A DNA stretch of 64,000 nt from Sphingomonadales bacterium (GCA_016720115.1 JADJXT010000001.1:310001-374000), one strand, 5' to 3'; shown: positions 41,185-50,919, counted from the first letter of the stretch. The notes: a model not told the origin generated them from the letters alone. Made by a program: numbers and translations.

Positions 41185-42666
41185 ATGGAAATATACGATG
41201 TCGCGGTCGTTGGCGGCGGAGTCAATGGATGTGGCATCGCCCGTGATGCGGCGGGACGCGGCGCGCGCGTACTGCTGCTCGAAGCCAAGGATCTGGCAAG
41301 CGGAACTTCGTCGGCATCGAGCAAGCTGATCCATGGCGGGCTGCGCTATCTCGAACATTATGAATTTGCGCTGGTTCGGGAGTCGTTGAGCGAGCGCGAA
41401 ACGCTTTGGGCAATCGCGCCGCATATCATCTGGCCGATGCGCTTCGTCCTGCCGCATGTAAAAGGCCTGCGTCCCCGATGGTTGTTGCGGCTGGGCCTGT
41501 TTCTCTACGATCATCTGGGCGCGCGCAAGCGGTTGCCCGCGGCGGAAAGTGTGAAACTCTCGCGGCACCCGGCAGGTGCACCCTTGAAGCCCGAATTTGT
41601 GAACGGCTTTGTCTATTCGGATTGCTGGGTCGACGATGCACGGCTCGTCGTGCTCAACGCCCGCGATGCTGCTGCGCATGGTGCCGATGTAGTGACGTGC
41701 TGTCCGGTAACCCGGCTCGACCGCAAGCGAGACGTCTGGTACATCGAGGCAGGCGAACGCACATTCCAGGCACGCGCCATTGTCAACGCCGCCGGTCCCT
41801 CGGTGCTGCAAGTGCTCAGCCACAGCCCGGACAAGGCGGACTACGACATGCGGCTGGTGCGGGGTTCGCATATCGTCGTGCGCAGGATTTTCGAACATCC
41901 CTATCCCTATTTCTTCCAGCTTCCCGATGGCCGCATCTTCTTCGCCATTCCGTACGAGCATGATTTCACACTGATCGGCACCACCGATGCAGATCACAAA
42001 GACGGTCTGGACCATATCGAAGCGAGCCCGGAGGAGATTGCCTATCTGTGCGAAGGCGCAAGCCATTTTTTCCGGACACCCATATGCCCGGAAGATGTTG
42101 TCTGGTCCTATTCAGGCGTTCGACCGCTAGTCGACGATGGATCGGGTAAGCCCGAGGCCGCGACGCGCGGCTATCGGCTTGACCTCAGCGAAGCCAGGGA
42201 CGGTGCACCGATCCTCAACATTTTTGGCGGCAAGATCACAACCTACCGCCACCTCGCCGAAGAAGCGGTCGATCTGTTGGCAACAAGATTGTCCCTGCCG
42301 CAAAACTGCCATTGGACAGCGGCCAAACCCCTGCCCGGCGGCAATTTCGATGTCGCCGCGACCGCCAGCGAATATCGGAAACTGCAGGATCATTATCCCT
42401 TCCTCGAACCCGATTGGGCAGATCGCCTGTTCAAATGCTATGGCCTTGATACCTACGCCATATTGGGCAGCGCAAAGACGCTGACGGATTGCGGGCTGCA
42501 TTTCGGCCACGGCCTGACCCAATGCGAGGTCGACCATCTGGTACGCAACGAATGGGCCCGCGATGCCCAAGACATTCTATGGAGGCGCACCAAGCTCGGC
42601 CTCCGGCTGACGCCGCAGGAGCAAATGGAGTTGGAAAATTACTTGCGGGAAAGGGTGATCGCATGA
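41185..42666 (+). CDS. glpD: Aerobic glycerol-3-phosphate dehydrogenase
   Basis: A 493-residue FAD enzyme that oxidises sn-glycerol-3-phosphate to dihydroxyacetone phosphate and feeds electrons to quinone at the membrane. The FAD motif is VAVVGGGVNGCGIARDAAGRG, then SSASSKLIHGGLRYLEHYEF and IGTTDADH, with FGGKITTYRHLAE near residue 350. Length and order match GlpD. No glpK or glpF lies nearby, so it appears as a single gene, possibly coupled to a 57-codon ORF at its 3' end. Confidence 0.95.
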   Translation: MEIYDVAVVGGGVNGCGIARDAAGRGARVLLLEAKDLASGTSSASSKLIHGGLRYLEHYEFALVRESLSERETLWAIAPHIIWPMRFVLPHVKGLRPRWLLRLGLFLYDHLGARKRLPAAESVKLSRHPAGAPLKPEFVNGFVYSDCWVDDARLVVLNARDAAAHGADVVTCCPVTRLDRKRDVWYIEAGERTFQARAIVNAAGPSVLQVLSHSPDKADYDMRLVRGSHIVVRRIFEHPYPYFFQLPDGRIFFAIPYEHDFTLIGTTDADHKDGLDHIEASPEEIAYLCEGASHFFRTPICPEDVVWSYSGVRPLVDDGSGKPEAATRGYRLDLSEARDGAPILNIFGGKITTYRHLAEEAVDLLATRLSLPQNCHWTAAKPLPGGNFDVAATASEYRKLQDHYPFLEPDWADRLFKCYGLDTYAILGSAKTLTDCGLHFGHGLTQCEVDHLVRNEWARDAQDILWRRTKLGLRLTPQEQMELENYLRERVIA

Positions 42667-42836
42667 CGCCTAATAGGGACGTCAATAGCAAATTGGTTGA
42701 TCCAGTCCATTCGACCGAAATGGCGCCGGGAATAGCGCTGGCGGTTGCAGAGAAATTGGGAGGCATGCGGATTTTTCAGTGTGTTATCCAGGGCTTACTG
42801 AACAAGATGTTTGGAGATGAATGGAACACCCAGTGA
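42663..42836 (+). CDS. Possible small protein, 57 aa
   Basis: The ATG overlaps the glpD stop (ATGA), so translation could be coupled. The product begins MTPNRDVNSKLVDP and ends KMFGDEWNTQ, with no signal or membrane segment and no family I recognise. The overlap is the only support, and it could be chance. Confidence 0.35.
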   Translation: MTPNRDVNSKLVDPVHSTEMAPGIALAVAEKLGGMRIFQCVIQGLLNKMFGDEWNTQ

Positions 42837-42960
42837 GCAAAGTCTATTGATTTCGGGTGCGGGATACAGGTCAATACAATTGTATCAGCGGATAATGGTT
42901 GCTTGTGCCGTAGGAAACGAAGTTGCTAGGGTTCACCTTAACCGCTAACGGACTGATCCG

Positions 42961-44841
42961 ATGCCAATGTCGTTCGCTGAAAACCTCTCGAAAACACTTC
43001 TTGAACTACCGAGAATACAAAAACGAGCAATCGCAATTTTTGTAGACATAGTGTTGTGTCTTTTCACGGTAGCTTTGGCGTATCGGTTGCGGCTGGACGC
43101 CTGGATTTATCCCATCGGCAACCAATGGCTATCTTATTTGGCCGCGATATTTATCGCCATCCCGATATTTGTCAGGTTCGGATTATATCGAGCAATCTTC
43201 CGCTATGTAGGATGGTATGCCTTAAGTGCGGTGACATTGGCATGCCTCCTTTACGGAGCAATTTACTCACTCATTTTTTCCGTCATCGGCATAACGTTAG
43301 TACCGCGGACAACCGGTTTTCTTCAGCCCATACTTCTCTTTATCGCGGTCGGAGCCTCACGCGCTGCTGCTCGTTTTTGGCTTGGCGGTGGATATGCGGC
43401 CATTCTGGGCAGCTCTCAACGGCGGCGTGTGCTAATCTATGGAGCCGGATCTGCGGGGCGCCAGCTTGCAGGCGGATTGGCGAGCAGTCACGAAATGCAG
43501 GTGGTTGCGTTTGTCGATGATGATCAGGCGCTTCACGGCAACTCTTTAAACGGCAAGCCAATTTTTTCACCAAGCAAACTGGCGGATGTTCTTGAAGATC
43601 TAGCAATTAATGATGTCTTGCTCGCAATTCCGTCGCTTTCGCGGAAGCGTCGAAACGAGATTGTCGACAGTCTTCGCGGTCATGACGTGACGGTGCGAAC
43701 CTTACCCGGCATATTCGAACTGGCAGATGGCAAGGTTACGATTAATGACTTGAGGCCACTCCAGATTGAAGACTTGCTAGGCCGAGATCCAGTGCCGCCT
43801 GAGTCCTCCTTAATGGCCAAGTGCATTGAAGGTAAATGCGTTCTTGTGACCGGTGCAGGTGGATCAATTGGAGGCGAGCTGTGCCGGCAAATTTTGATTC
43901 AAAACCCGTCTCATTTAGTCTTAATCGACCATAGCGAGTTTAACCTCTACGTGATCGATCAAGAGTTAGCGGCCCTGAAACCTGCGGAATGCGACACCGC
44001 AATAGTGCCAGTCCTGGCGTCGGTGACTGATCGCGCTCGGATAGAAGAAATAATTCGCCTTTATTCGCCCGCTACGGTGTACCACGCCGCAGCATATAAA
44101 CATGTGCCACTGGTGGAGGCCAACCCAAACGAAGGTGTTCGTAACAATATTTTTGGCACGCGTATCGTTGCTGAACTGGCGGAAAAATATGGGGCAGACG
44201 ATTTCGTGCTGATCAGTACTGACAAGGCCGTTCGTCCACCCAATATAATGGGAGCGACCAAGCGTATCGCTGAGATGGTGCTACAAGTCATGGCCGAGAA
44301 ATCTTCCTCGACCCGGTTTTCCATGGTGCGATTTGGCAATGTACTCGGATCTAGCGGATCAGTAGTGCCGTTGTTTAGAAAGCAAATCGCCGCCGGTGGC
44401 CCCGTAACTGTGACGCACCCTGAAGTGACGCGCTACTTCATGACAATTCCCGAGGCAGCGCAACTCGTAATCCAAGCGGGAGCCATGGCGACAAGCGGAG
44501 ATGTGTTCGTTCTCGATATGGGCGAACCTGTCAAGATCGTCGATCTCGCCCGGCGGATGATTGAACTTTCCGGTCTGCAGGTGAAAGACGGCGTCACGGA
44601 TGACGGGATAGAAATACGAATCACTGGTCTAAGGTCGGCCGAAAAGCTGTACGAAGAATTGCTACTGGCGGATCTTCCCCTACCGACACCCCATCCTCGC
44701 ATAATGCGCGCTAGAGAGCCTTTACCTGATGTTCAGAGGGTAGAGGATTTTCTGAAATCCGATTCGCAATTTTTGCAAGATTACAATATCGATACTATCA
44801 TTGAAAATATGAAAATACTTGTTCCGACACTTGCTAGGTAA
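42961..44841 (+). CDS. UDP-GlcNAc 4,6-dehydratase, WbpM/PglF type
   Basis: A 626-residue membrane enzyme that makes UDP-4-keto-6-deoxy-GlcNAc. Four N-terminal membrane segments (roughly 24-44, 52-72, 82-105, 115-135) precede a CoA-binding-like region and the SDR domain: TGAGGSIGGELCRQI, then TDKAVRPPNIMGATKR with M in place of the usual SDR Tyr, a signature of WbpM/PglF/CapD enzymes. It opens the polysaccharide locus and would feed the aminotransferase at 47,466. The gene is less GC-rich than the window average, as are several genes of the locus. Confidence 0.92.
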   Translation: MPMSFAENLSKTLLELPRIQKRAIAIFVDIVLCLFTVALAYRLRLDAWIYPIGNQWLSYLAAIFIAIPIFVRFGLYRAIFRYVGWYALSAVTLACLLYGAIYSLIFSVIGITLVPRTTGFLQPILLFIAVGASRAAARFWLGGGYAAILGSSQRRRVLIYGAGSAGRQLAGGLASSHEMQVVAFVDDDQALHGNSLNGKPIFSPSKLADVLEDLAINDVLLAIPSLSRKRRNEIVDSLRGHDVTVRTLPGIFELADGKVTINDLRPLQIEDLLGRDPVPPESSLMAKCIEGKCVLVTGAGGSIGGELCRQILIQNPSHLVLIDHSEFNLYVIDQELAALKPAECDTAIVPVLASVTDRARIEEIIRLYSPATVYHAAAYKHVPLVEANPNEGVRNNIFGTRIVAELAEKYGADDFVLISTDKAVRPPNIMGATKRIAEMVLQVMAEKSSSTRFSMVRFGNVLGSSGSVVPLFRKQIAAGGPVTVTHPEVTRYFMTIPEAAQLVIQAGAMATSGDVFVLDMGEPVKIVDLARRMIELSGLQVKDGVTDDGIEIRITGLRSAEKLYEELLLADLPLPTPHPRIMRAREPLPDVQRVEDFLKSDSQFLQDYNIDTIIENMKILVPTLAR

Positions 44842-44939
44842 TCACAATGTTCCAGTAATTTTATACATTGCTGTAATCCTTCTACATTAGGTAAAAATTT
44901 TCAGCTTGAACATTTCTATAAAAACAATTGGAGGCAAAC

Positions 44940-46070
44940 TTGGCTGTTAAAATAGCATTTACGGGGCTTTCTGAGCAGGCGGCACGGCTTCGCTCGCAGA
45001 TCGATAAGAATATAGCTGCCGTTCTCGATCATCAGCAGTTTATCATGGGCCCAGAAGTTCGCATCCTAGAAGAAAAACTACAAAAATTTTGCGGTGCGAA
45101 GCATGCAATAGCAGTAGCCAATGGAACCGATGCTCTTCAAATTGCATTGATGGCACAGGGAATTAGTCCAGGCGATTCGATTTTTGTTCCGTCCTTCACT
45201 TATACTGCAACTGCAGAAGTCATATTGATCTTGGGCGCCGTACCAATTTTTGTCGATGTCAAAGAAGGCAGTTTTAACATCGATTGTGATGATTTGAAGT
45301 TGAAAATTGCGGCGGCGCGACAGCGCGGTGCAAATCCCAAGGCCGTTATCGCCGTGGACCTTTTCGGTCTGCCGGCAGATTGGAAAACGCTGAACGCGAT
45401 TGCGCGTGCAGAAGGACTGGCACTGATTGCCGATGCCGCACAAAGCTATGGTGCCGTCGCCGCATCGGGCCAGAAAGTCGGCACGTTGGCACCGATCACA
45501 ACAACGAGCTTTTTTCCGGCGAAGCCACTGGGATGCTATGGCGATGGAGGGGCAATCTTCACCGACGACGACGACTTGGCCCAAGCGATGCGCTCCATTC
45601 GAGTACATGGTCAGGGGAAAGCGAAGTATGAAACCGTGCGGGTCGGCATGAACAGCAGACTGGACACGATTCAAGCCGCCATCCTTTTGGCGAAGCTGGA
45701 AATCTTTGCCGAGGAAATCGAAAATAGGAACGCTCTGGCACATGCCTATCATAAACGTCTCAGTGCGGCGGTCCGGACGCCGGAAAAGCCGGACGGCGTG
45801 ATTTCTGCATGGGCACAATACACCGTACGCGTGCACAAGCGGGAGCAAATTCAAACGCAGCTTTCGGCCGACGGCGTTCCTACCGCAGTCTATTATCCGT
45901 TACCGATGCATCTGCAGCCTGCCTATGCCCAATATGGCAACGGGCCGGGCTCTCTCACTGTGTCCGAGCGCCTCAGCAGCGAGGTTATGAGTCTTCCGAT
46001 GAATCCCTATTGGCAGCCCGACGACGTTGAGACCGTGTGCCTATCGTTGCTGAATGCGCTATCAAACTAA
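44940..46070 (+). CDS. wbpE: UDP-sugar C3 aminotransferase, WbpE-like
   Basis: A 376-residue DegT/DnrJ-family PLP enzyme. The PLP lysine is in SFFPAKPLGCYGDGGAIF, which with NSRLDTIQAAILLAKLEIF, WAQYTVR and GVPTAVYYPLPMH matches WbpE closely. WbpE makes UDP-GlcNAc(3NH2)A from the 3-keto sugar produced by WbpA and WbpB. The start is a TTG because GGAGG lies 6 bases before it; an earlier TTG lacks spacing. Confidence 0.88.
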   Translation: MAVKIAFTGLSEQAARLRSQIDKNIAAVLDHQQFIMGPEVRILEEKLQKFCGAKHAIAVANGTDALQIALMAQGISPGDSIFVPSFTYTATAEVILILGAVPIFVDVKEGSFNIDCDDLKLKIAAARQRGANPKAVIAVDLFGLPADWKTLNAIARAEGLALIADAAQSYGAVAASGQKVGTLAPITTTSFFPAKPLGCYGDGGAIFTDDDDLAQAMRSIRVHGQGKAKYETVRVGMNSRLDTIQAAILLAKLEIFAEEIENRNALAHAYHKRLSAAVRTPEKPDGVISAWAQYTVRVHKREQIQTQLSADGVPTAVYYPLPMHLQPAYAQYGNGPGSLTVSERLSSEVMSLPMNPYWQPDDVETVCLSLLNALSN

Positions 46071-46097
46071 AACCTCTCAAAAGGGAATTTTTGTAGA

Positions 46098-47444
46098 ATG
46101 AGTAGCGAACAACCCATATCGCTTGCGGCGCAGTTGCGAGGCAAGATCGACAATCGAACCAGCGTCATCGGCATTATCGGCATGGGATATGTCGGGCTGC
46201 CGCTAGCCGTCGCCGCTTATGACGCCAAATTTCCGATCCTGGGGTTCGATGTCGATCAAGCAAAGATCGACGGGATAAATGGCGGCCGGTCCCCTATCGG
46301 CAGGATCGGTGACGAGACGATTAGCAAGATGCGCCAATCGGGGCGGTTCGAAGTAACCGATGATTATCGCCGTTTGGGTGAATGCGACGTGATCATCATC
46401 TGCGTCCCCACGCCGTTGAACAAATATCGCGAGCCTGATCTTTCCTATGTCACCGGGACGACCCAGAGAATCGCTGAACATATCCGGCCCGGCCAGATAA
46501 TATCGCTTGAATCGACAACCTATCCGGGCACGACGAGGGACGTGATGCGTCCGATTCTCGAGGGCAAACGCCTGAAATCAGGCACCGATTTCTTCCTGGC
46601 CTATTCCCCGGAACGCGAAGACCCGGGTAATCCTGACTTTCACACTGCCAGCATTCCCAAAGTCGTGGGCGGTGACGGGGACGATGCCGTTAACATCGCC
46701 CTTGCTTTTTATAGCGCGGTAGTTGCGCGCGTGGTGCCCGTATCGACCTGCGAAGTGGCCGAAGCTGTCAAGCTGACCGAGAATATCTTCCGGTCGGTCA
46801 ACATCGCCTTGGTCAATGAGTTGAAGGTAATTTACGACAAGATGGGCATCAATGTCTGGGAAGTCATTGATGCTGCAAAGACCAAACCATTTGGTTATAT
46901 GCCCTTTTATCCAGGGCCCGGTTTGGGCGGACATTGCATTCCGATCGATCCCTTCTACCTAACCTGGAAAGCCCGGGAATATCATGTCGCGACCAGGTTC
47001 ATCGAATTGGCCGGCGAGATCAACACCAACGCACCCTATCTTGTGGTTGATCGCCTGGTCGAAGCGCTGGGACAGCACTGCCGCCAAGCGCTGGCTGGTT
47101 CAAAGATCCTAATGCTGGGCGTTGCGTACAAGAAAAATGTTGAGGACACTCGAGAGAGCCCGGCTTTTACATTGATCGAAGAGATCGAACGGCGCGGTGG
47201 AGCCGTCGAATTTCATGATCCTTTCGTTCCCGTCATTCCGCACATGCGCGAACATGCAAACATGGCTGGTCGGCAAAGTTTGGAGTTAACGGCTTCGTCG
47301 CTTGCGAACTTTGACGCCGTCCTGATTTGTACGGACCACGACAATGTCGATTATTGCTTGGTGGCCTCGCACGCCAACCTGATTGTTGACACCCGCAACG
47401 CGATGGCCCGGGTCGATCGTTCGGCTCCGATTGTGCTGGCCTGA
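46098..47444 (+). CDS. wbpA: UDP-GlcNAc 6-dehydrogenase, WbpA-like
   Basis: A 448-residue nucleotide-sugar dehydrogenase that oxidises C6 of UDP-GlcNAc to a uronic acid in two NAD-dependent steps. The Rossmann motif is GIIGMGYVGLPLA, the glutamates and lysine follow (ESTTYPGTT, KLTENIFRSVNIALVNE), and the catalytic cysteine is in GPGLGGHCIPIDP; the third domain has GVAYKKNVEDTRESPA. It acts first in the UDP-ManNAc3NAcA route completed by WbpB, WbpE, WbpD and WbpI, the other four of which are in this locus. Confidence 0.92.
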   Translation: MSSEQPISLAAQLRGKIDNRTSVIGIIGMGYVGLPLAVAAYDAKFPILGFDVDQAKIDGINGGRSPIGRIGDETISKMRQSGRFEVTDDYRRLGECDVIIICVPTPLNKYREPDLSYVTGTTQRIAEHIRPGQIISLESTTYPGTTRDVMRPILEGKRLKSGTDFFLAYSPEREDPGNPDFHTASIPKVVGGDGDDAVNIALAFYSAVVARVVPVSTCEVAEAVKLTENIFRSVNIALVNELKVIYDKMGINVWEVIDAAKTKPFGYMPFYPGPGLGGHCIPIDPFYLTWKAREYHVATRFIELAGEINTNAPYLVVDRLVEALGQHCRQALAGSKILMLGVAYKKNVEDTRESPAFTLIEEIERRGGAVEFHDPFVPVIPHMREHANMAGRQSLELTASSLANFDAVLICTDHDNVDYCLVASHANLIVDTRNAMARVDRSAPIVLA

Positions 47445-47465
47445 GCTGGAATATGAGGACCTAAG

Positions 47466-48611
47466 ATGGCGGTACCGTTTTTTCGTCTGGACGTCAGCGA
47501 TGCCGAACGAGCAGCTGTCGACCGCATTCTTCAGTCTGGCTGGTTGACGACCGGTGGTGAAACCAAGCATTTCGAGAAGGAGTTTGCCGACTATATCGGC
47601 GGGGATGTTGAAGCGATTGCTGTCAATTCGAACACCGCTGGCATGCACCTGGCCTTGGAAGCGATGGGCATAACCAGTGGCGACGAGGTAATCGTGCCGA
47701 GCCTGACATTCACTGCGACCGCCGAAGTGGTACGCTATCTGGGCGCGGACCCGGCGTTCGTTGATGTCGATCCCGAGACGAGGTGTATTGATCCCGATCT
47801 GGTCGAGGCAGCGATCACCGAAAAGACAAAAGCTATTATTCCGGTGCATTTCGGCGGGCTGGCGGCTGACATAAGCCGTCTTTCAGCAATAGCGGACCGT
47901 TATGGCCTGCAAGTGCTGGAAGATGCGGCGCACAGCTTTCCAACGACGCATCATGGGAAAATCGTCGGCTCGCTGAACACCTCAGCGACCGTTTTTTCTT
48001 TTTACGCAAACAAGACCATCACCACCGGCGAAGGTGGAATGATCGTGACGCGCGATAGAGAGTTGGCGGCGCGATGCCGGGTGATGCGCTTACACGGCAT
48101 GGACCGCGATGCTTTCGCCCGTTTCACGGGCACATCATCGCAATGGCGATACGATGTGATCGCTCCCGGGTTCAAATATAATCTTACAGATATAGCGGCG
48201 GCAATAGGTCGCGAGCAGTTGAAGAACGCGGAGAATAAACGCGCCAAACGGCAAGCAATCGCTGAACGGTACATCAAGGCGCTTTCGGAGCTACCCATCG
48301 AATTGCCTCCGACCAGCGGCGATGACGTCCATTCCTGGCATCTGTTCCCGATCCGGGTGCTTGCCGAAGCTCAAACAGGTCGCGACGAACTGGCCGAACA
48401 TTTATCCTCATCCGACATCGGATATTCGGTTCATTATTGGCCGCTTCATCGGATGACCTATTGGCAGAGCTGTTACAATCTTGACGACGCGCGCTTTCCT
48501 GTCTCGTCACGACACGGTGATACGAGTATCTCCTTGCCGATTTTTGACGATATGCGTGATGCAGAAATCACCAACGTCATCAATGCTGTCCGGTCGTTCT
48601 TCACACGGTGA
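47466..48611 (+). CDS. UDP-4-keto-sugar aminotransferase, PglE-like
   Basis: A 381-residue DegT-family enzyme. The PLP lysine is in FSFYANKTITTGEGGM, the form found in C4 aminotransferases such as PglE/ArnB rather than in the C3 enzymes of this locus. It would convert the WbpM/PglF product to a UDP-4-amino-4,6-dideoxy sugar. GAGGA lies 6 bases before the ATG. Its stop overlaps the frame of the sugar transferase. Confidence 0.85.
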   Translation: MAVPFFRLDVSDAERAAVDRILQSGWLTTGGETKHFEKEFADYIGGDVEAIAVNSNTAGMHLALEAMGITSGDEVIVPSLTFTATAEVVRYLGADPAFVDVDPETRCIDPDLVEAAITEKTKAIIPVHFGGLAADISRLSAIADRYGLQVLEDAAHSFPTTHHGKIVGSLNTSATVFSFYANKTITTGEGGMIVTRDRELAARCRVMRLHGMDRDAFARFTGTSSQWRYDVIAPGFKYNLTDIAAAIGREQLKNAENKRAKRQAIAERYIKALSELPIELPPTSGDDVHSWHLFPIRVLAEAQTGRDELAEHLSSSDIGYSVHYWPLHRMTYWQSCYNLDDARFPVSSRHGDTSISLPIFDDMRDAEITNVINAVRSFFTR

Positions 48612-48616
48612 AAACG

Positions 48617-49216
48617 ATGGTCAAAAGACTTTTTGATATCCTTGCATCGGCGGCTGGCATCGTTGTGCTATGGCCGTTGTTCGTGCTGTCCGCCATTTTG
48701 ATCTGGAAAGACGATAACAAAGGCCCTTTGTTTTTCAAACAGGTTCGCGTCGGCCAAAATGGACGCCCCTTTGAAATACTCAAATTTCGGACGATGTCCG
48801 TTACAAAAAGCCAAGCGAGTACCCAGGTGACGCAAGCGTCAGATAGCCGGATAACGCGCCCGGGCCGACTGTTGCGAAAGTGGAAATTGGACGAACTTCC
48901 GCAACTCGTCAACGTTCTCAAAGGCGACATGTCGATTGTGGGACCAAGACCAGAGGTTCCATACTTTATGGAAAAATACCCCGACAGGCAGAGGAAGATC
49001 ATCCTTTCCATGAAGCCGGGCATCACTGATCTTGCTGCGATTGAATTTCGGAACGAGCAAGAAATTCTTCAAAACTATGAAGATATAGAAAAGGCATATA
49101 TCGATATAATAATGCCAATAAAATTTAGACTTTACAACAAATATTCAAAGAAAAAATCCTTGTTCTTTGATATAAAAATCATTTTTCTGACATTGAAGAA
49201 TATAATTCTACGTTAG
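48617..49216 (+). CDS. Undecaprenyl-phosphate sugar transferase, PglC-like
   Basis: A 199-residue bacterial sugar transferase that starts repeat-unit synthesis by moving a phospho-sugar to the lipid carrier. One N-terminal hydrophobic hairpin (LFDILASAAGIVVLWPLFVLSAIL) is followed by GPLFFKQVRVGQNGRPFEILKFRTM, RKWKLDELPQLVNVLKGDMSIVGPRPEVP. Small size with a single membrane hairpin is typical of PglC-like members. The ATG follows GGTGA; a GTG at 48,608 is an alternative. The 3' part is AT-rich and its last 9 bases overlap the convergent GNAT gene. Confidence 0.92.
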   Translation: MVKRLFDILASAAGIVVLWPLFVLSAILIWKDDNKGPLFFKQVRVGQNGRPFEILKFRTMSVTKSQASTQVTQASDSRITRPGRLLRKWKLDELPQLVNVLKGDMSIVGPRPEVPYFMEKYPDRQRKIILSMKPGITDLAAIEFRNEQEILQNYEDIEKAYIDIIMPIKFRLYNKYSKKKSLFFDIKIIFLTLKNIILR

Positions 49217-49804
49217 TTTTTCCAAATAATATTGATTGTGAATGAGGCATACAAATCGAAATCCGTCTTTTATATAAGCATTCATTGCGCCAATATTATC
49301 AGAATTTACGTATAGCCCCACTGTGTCTTCGTGCTGTTCGGACGCCCTTGCTGAAAGGGCATCCAACAACATTCCGCCAATCCCAGCTCTAGGCAGACTG
49401 GAAGCTATCGAAAGCAGCAAAAAACCACACGGCAAATGGTCGGCGTTTGGCGAACGGCGCTTGGCGAGCAGATTTAGCAATTTCAGAATTGATGTGAGGG
49501 GGTGTGCAAGAGATGCGCGCACGATGTCGCGCCGATGAAGCCGCTTGAAGGACGCAATCAATAGTGGGATTTGCCGTCCGAAGACGGCAAATCCCACTAT
49601 GTCATTCGGATTCGAGACTTTTGTTGCCACGACAATTTCGACACCCCCCCGCAGGAAAATCCCGTAATAGGAAATTAGCACCGCGGCAGGTAACAGGCTG
49701 GTAAAATGGCTTTTCGAATAGGCTATCAGATGGATCTTCGCGATCGATTCCAGGTCGGACTCGACGGCCGACCGCAAGCAATATTCGGGCTGAATGACTT
49801 CCAT
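49208..49804 (-). CDS. GNAT-family N-acetyltransferase
   Basis: A 198-residue GNAT protein. The acetyl-CoA loop is RAGIGGMLLDALSARA and the C-terminal strand pair NSDNIGAMNAYIKDGF, while the N-terminus (LRSAVESDLESIAKIHLIAY) fits the fold. It may acetylate the 4-amino sugar made by the neighbouring WbpM/PglE-like enzymes; this is inference from position. It converges with the sugar transferase, overlapping by 9 bases. Bases 49,561-49,600 inside it form a perfect 18-bp hairpin. Confidence 0.87.
   Translation of the reverse strand: MEVIQPEYCLRSAVESDLESIAKIHLIAYSKSHFTSLLPAAVLISYYGIFLRGGVEIVVATKVSNPNDIVGFAVFGRQIPLLIASFKRLHRRDIVRASLAHPLTSILKLLNLLAKRRSPNADHLPCGFLLLSIASSLPRAGIGGMLLDALSARASEQHEDTVGLYVNSDNIGAMNAYIKDGFRFVCLIHNQYYLEKLT
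49561..49600. other. Perfect 18-bp hairpin within GNAT gene
   Basis: Left arm 49,561-49,578 (ATAGTGGGATTTGCCGTC) and right arm 49,583-49,600 are exact reverse complements. On the GNAT mRNA strand the loop is UUCG closed by C-G, the extra-stable tetraloop. It encodes part of the protein (IVGFAVFGRQIPLL), so it sits inside a functional frame. No U run follows on either strand. Confidence 0.95.
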
Positions 49805-49812
49805 TGGCGATC

Positions 49813-50919
49813 CTACATAAGTTCCAGCGCACTTCGTATTTCGTTCGCGACGCGACGGGCATCATGCGCTTTCATGGTCGGGCCGATCGGGAGACTGATC
49901 AGTTGAGCGGCCATTGCCTCGGTAATCGGGAACGCGCCTTCTCCGATATTCATGTGCTCGAAAGCCTTCTGGCGATGGGGCGGCACCGGATAGTGGATCA
50001 ACGTTTCTATTTCGCGGGCCGAGAGGTATTCACGCAATCCGTCACGCTGGATGTGGCGTACACAATAAAGGTGCCAGACAGGCTCGGCCCAGGAAGGAAG
50101 AACGGGCAAACGAAGCGAGGTTTCGCGCAGCGCTTCCGAATATATATTGGCCAATACTCGGCGACGCTCGTTCCACATGTCGAGATAACGGAGCTTTACC
50201 CGCAAAGCCGCAGCCTGCAGCGAGTCAAGCCTGCTGTTGTAGCCGACCGCTTCGTTATAGTATCGCTGGCGCGACCCATAGTTACGGAGCATCTCAATAC
50301 GATCCGCGAGTTCCGAATCGTTTGTACTGATCGCGCCGCCATCGCCAAATGCCCCCAGATTCTTCCCGGGATAGAAGGACCAAGTAACAATATCTCCGTG
50401 ACTGCCAATCCGGCGCCCCTTGTAACGAGCACCGTGCGCCTGTGCGGCATCCTCGATGACGCGCAAACCATGTTTGCGTGCGATCGCCAATATGGGATCA
50501 AGATCGGCGGGCAGTCCGTACAGGTGAACCGGGACAATCGCAGTAGTCCGCTCCGTCACTGCATCCTCGATCAATGCCGGATTGATGTTATATGTCTGGT
50601 CATCGGGCTCAACCGCGACCGGGACAGCGCCACATTGCGTAACCGCCAGCCATGTGGCTATAAACGTGTTGGACGGCACGATCACCTCGTCACCTGGACC
50701 AATGCCCAACGCCTTTAAAGCTAGGAATATGGCGTCCATGCCATTTGCCACGCCCACACAATGGTCTGCCTCCACATAGGCGGCAAATTCGGATTCAAAC
50801 AATTCGACTTCCGGACCACCGATATATTGGCCCGATTGCAGTGTTGCGAGGACGGCGTCCGCTATTTCAGTCTGGACCTCTTCAAAGGACGCCTTCAGAT
50901 CGAGGAACTTAACGGTCAT
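49813..50919 (-). CDS. dTDP-3-keto-6-deoxyhexose aminotransferase (FdtB/QdtB-like)
   Basis: A 368-residue DegT-family PLP enzyme. The PLP lysine is in SFYPGKNLGAFGDGGA, and VPSNTFIATWLAVTQCGAVPV, EDAAQAHGARYKG and YNSRLDSLQAAALRVKL fit the FdtB/QdtB group. It would aminate C3 of the product of the ketoisomerase encoded immediately upstream (ATGA overlap). With the acetyltransferase it yields dTDP-Fuc3NAc or dTDP-Qui3NAc; the sequence cannot tell which. Confidence 0.9.
   Translation of the reverse strand: MTVKFLDLKASFEEVQTEIADAVLATLQSGQYIGGPEVELFESEFAAYVEADHCVGVANGMDAIFLALKALGIGPGDEVIVPSNTFIATWLAVTQCGAVPVAVEPDDQTYNINPALIEDAVTERTTAIVPVHLYGLPADLDPILAIARKHGLRVIEDAAQAHGARYKGRRIGSHGDIVTWSFYPGKNLGAFGDGGAISTNDSELADRIEMLRNYGSRQRYYNEAVGYNSRLDSLQAAALRVKLRYLDMWNERRRVLANIYSEALRETSLRLPVLPSWAEPVWHLYCVRHIQRDGLREYLSAREIETLIHYPVPPHRQKAFEHMNIGEGAFPITEAMAAQLISLPIGPTMKAHDARRVANEIRSALELM

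Noticed and set aside
42900..42960. CtrA-type TTAA sites before the polysaccharide locus
   Set aside because: A TTAACC element is present but the second half-site spacing does not fit TTAA-N7-TTAA.
49561..49600. Reading the perfect hairpin as an intrinsic terminator
   Set aside because: Neither side is followed by a U run and the dyad lies inside a well conserved coding frame.
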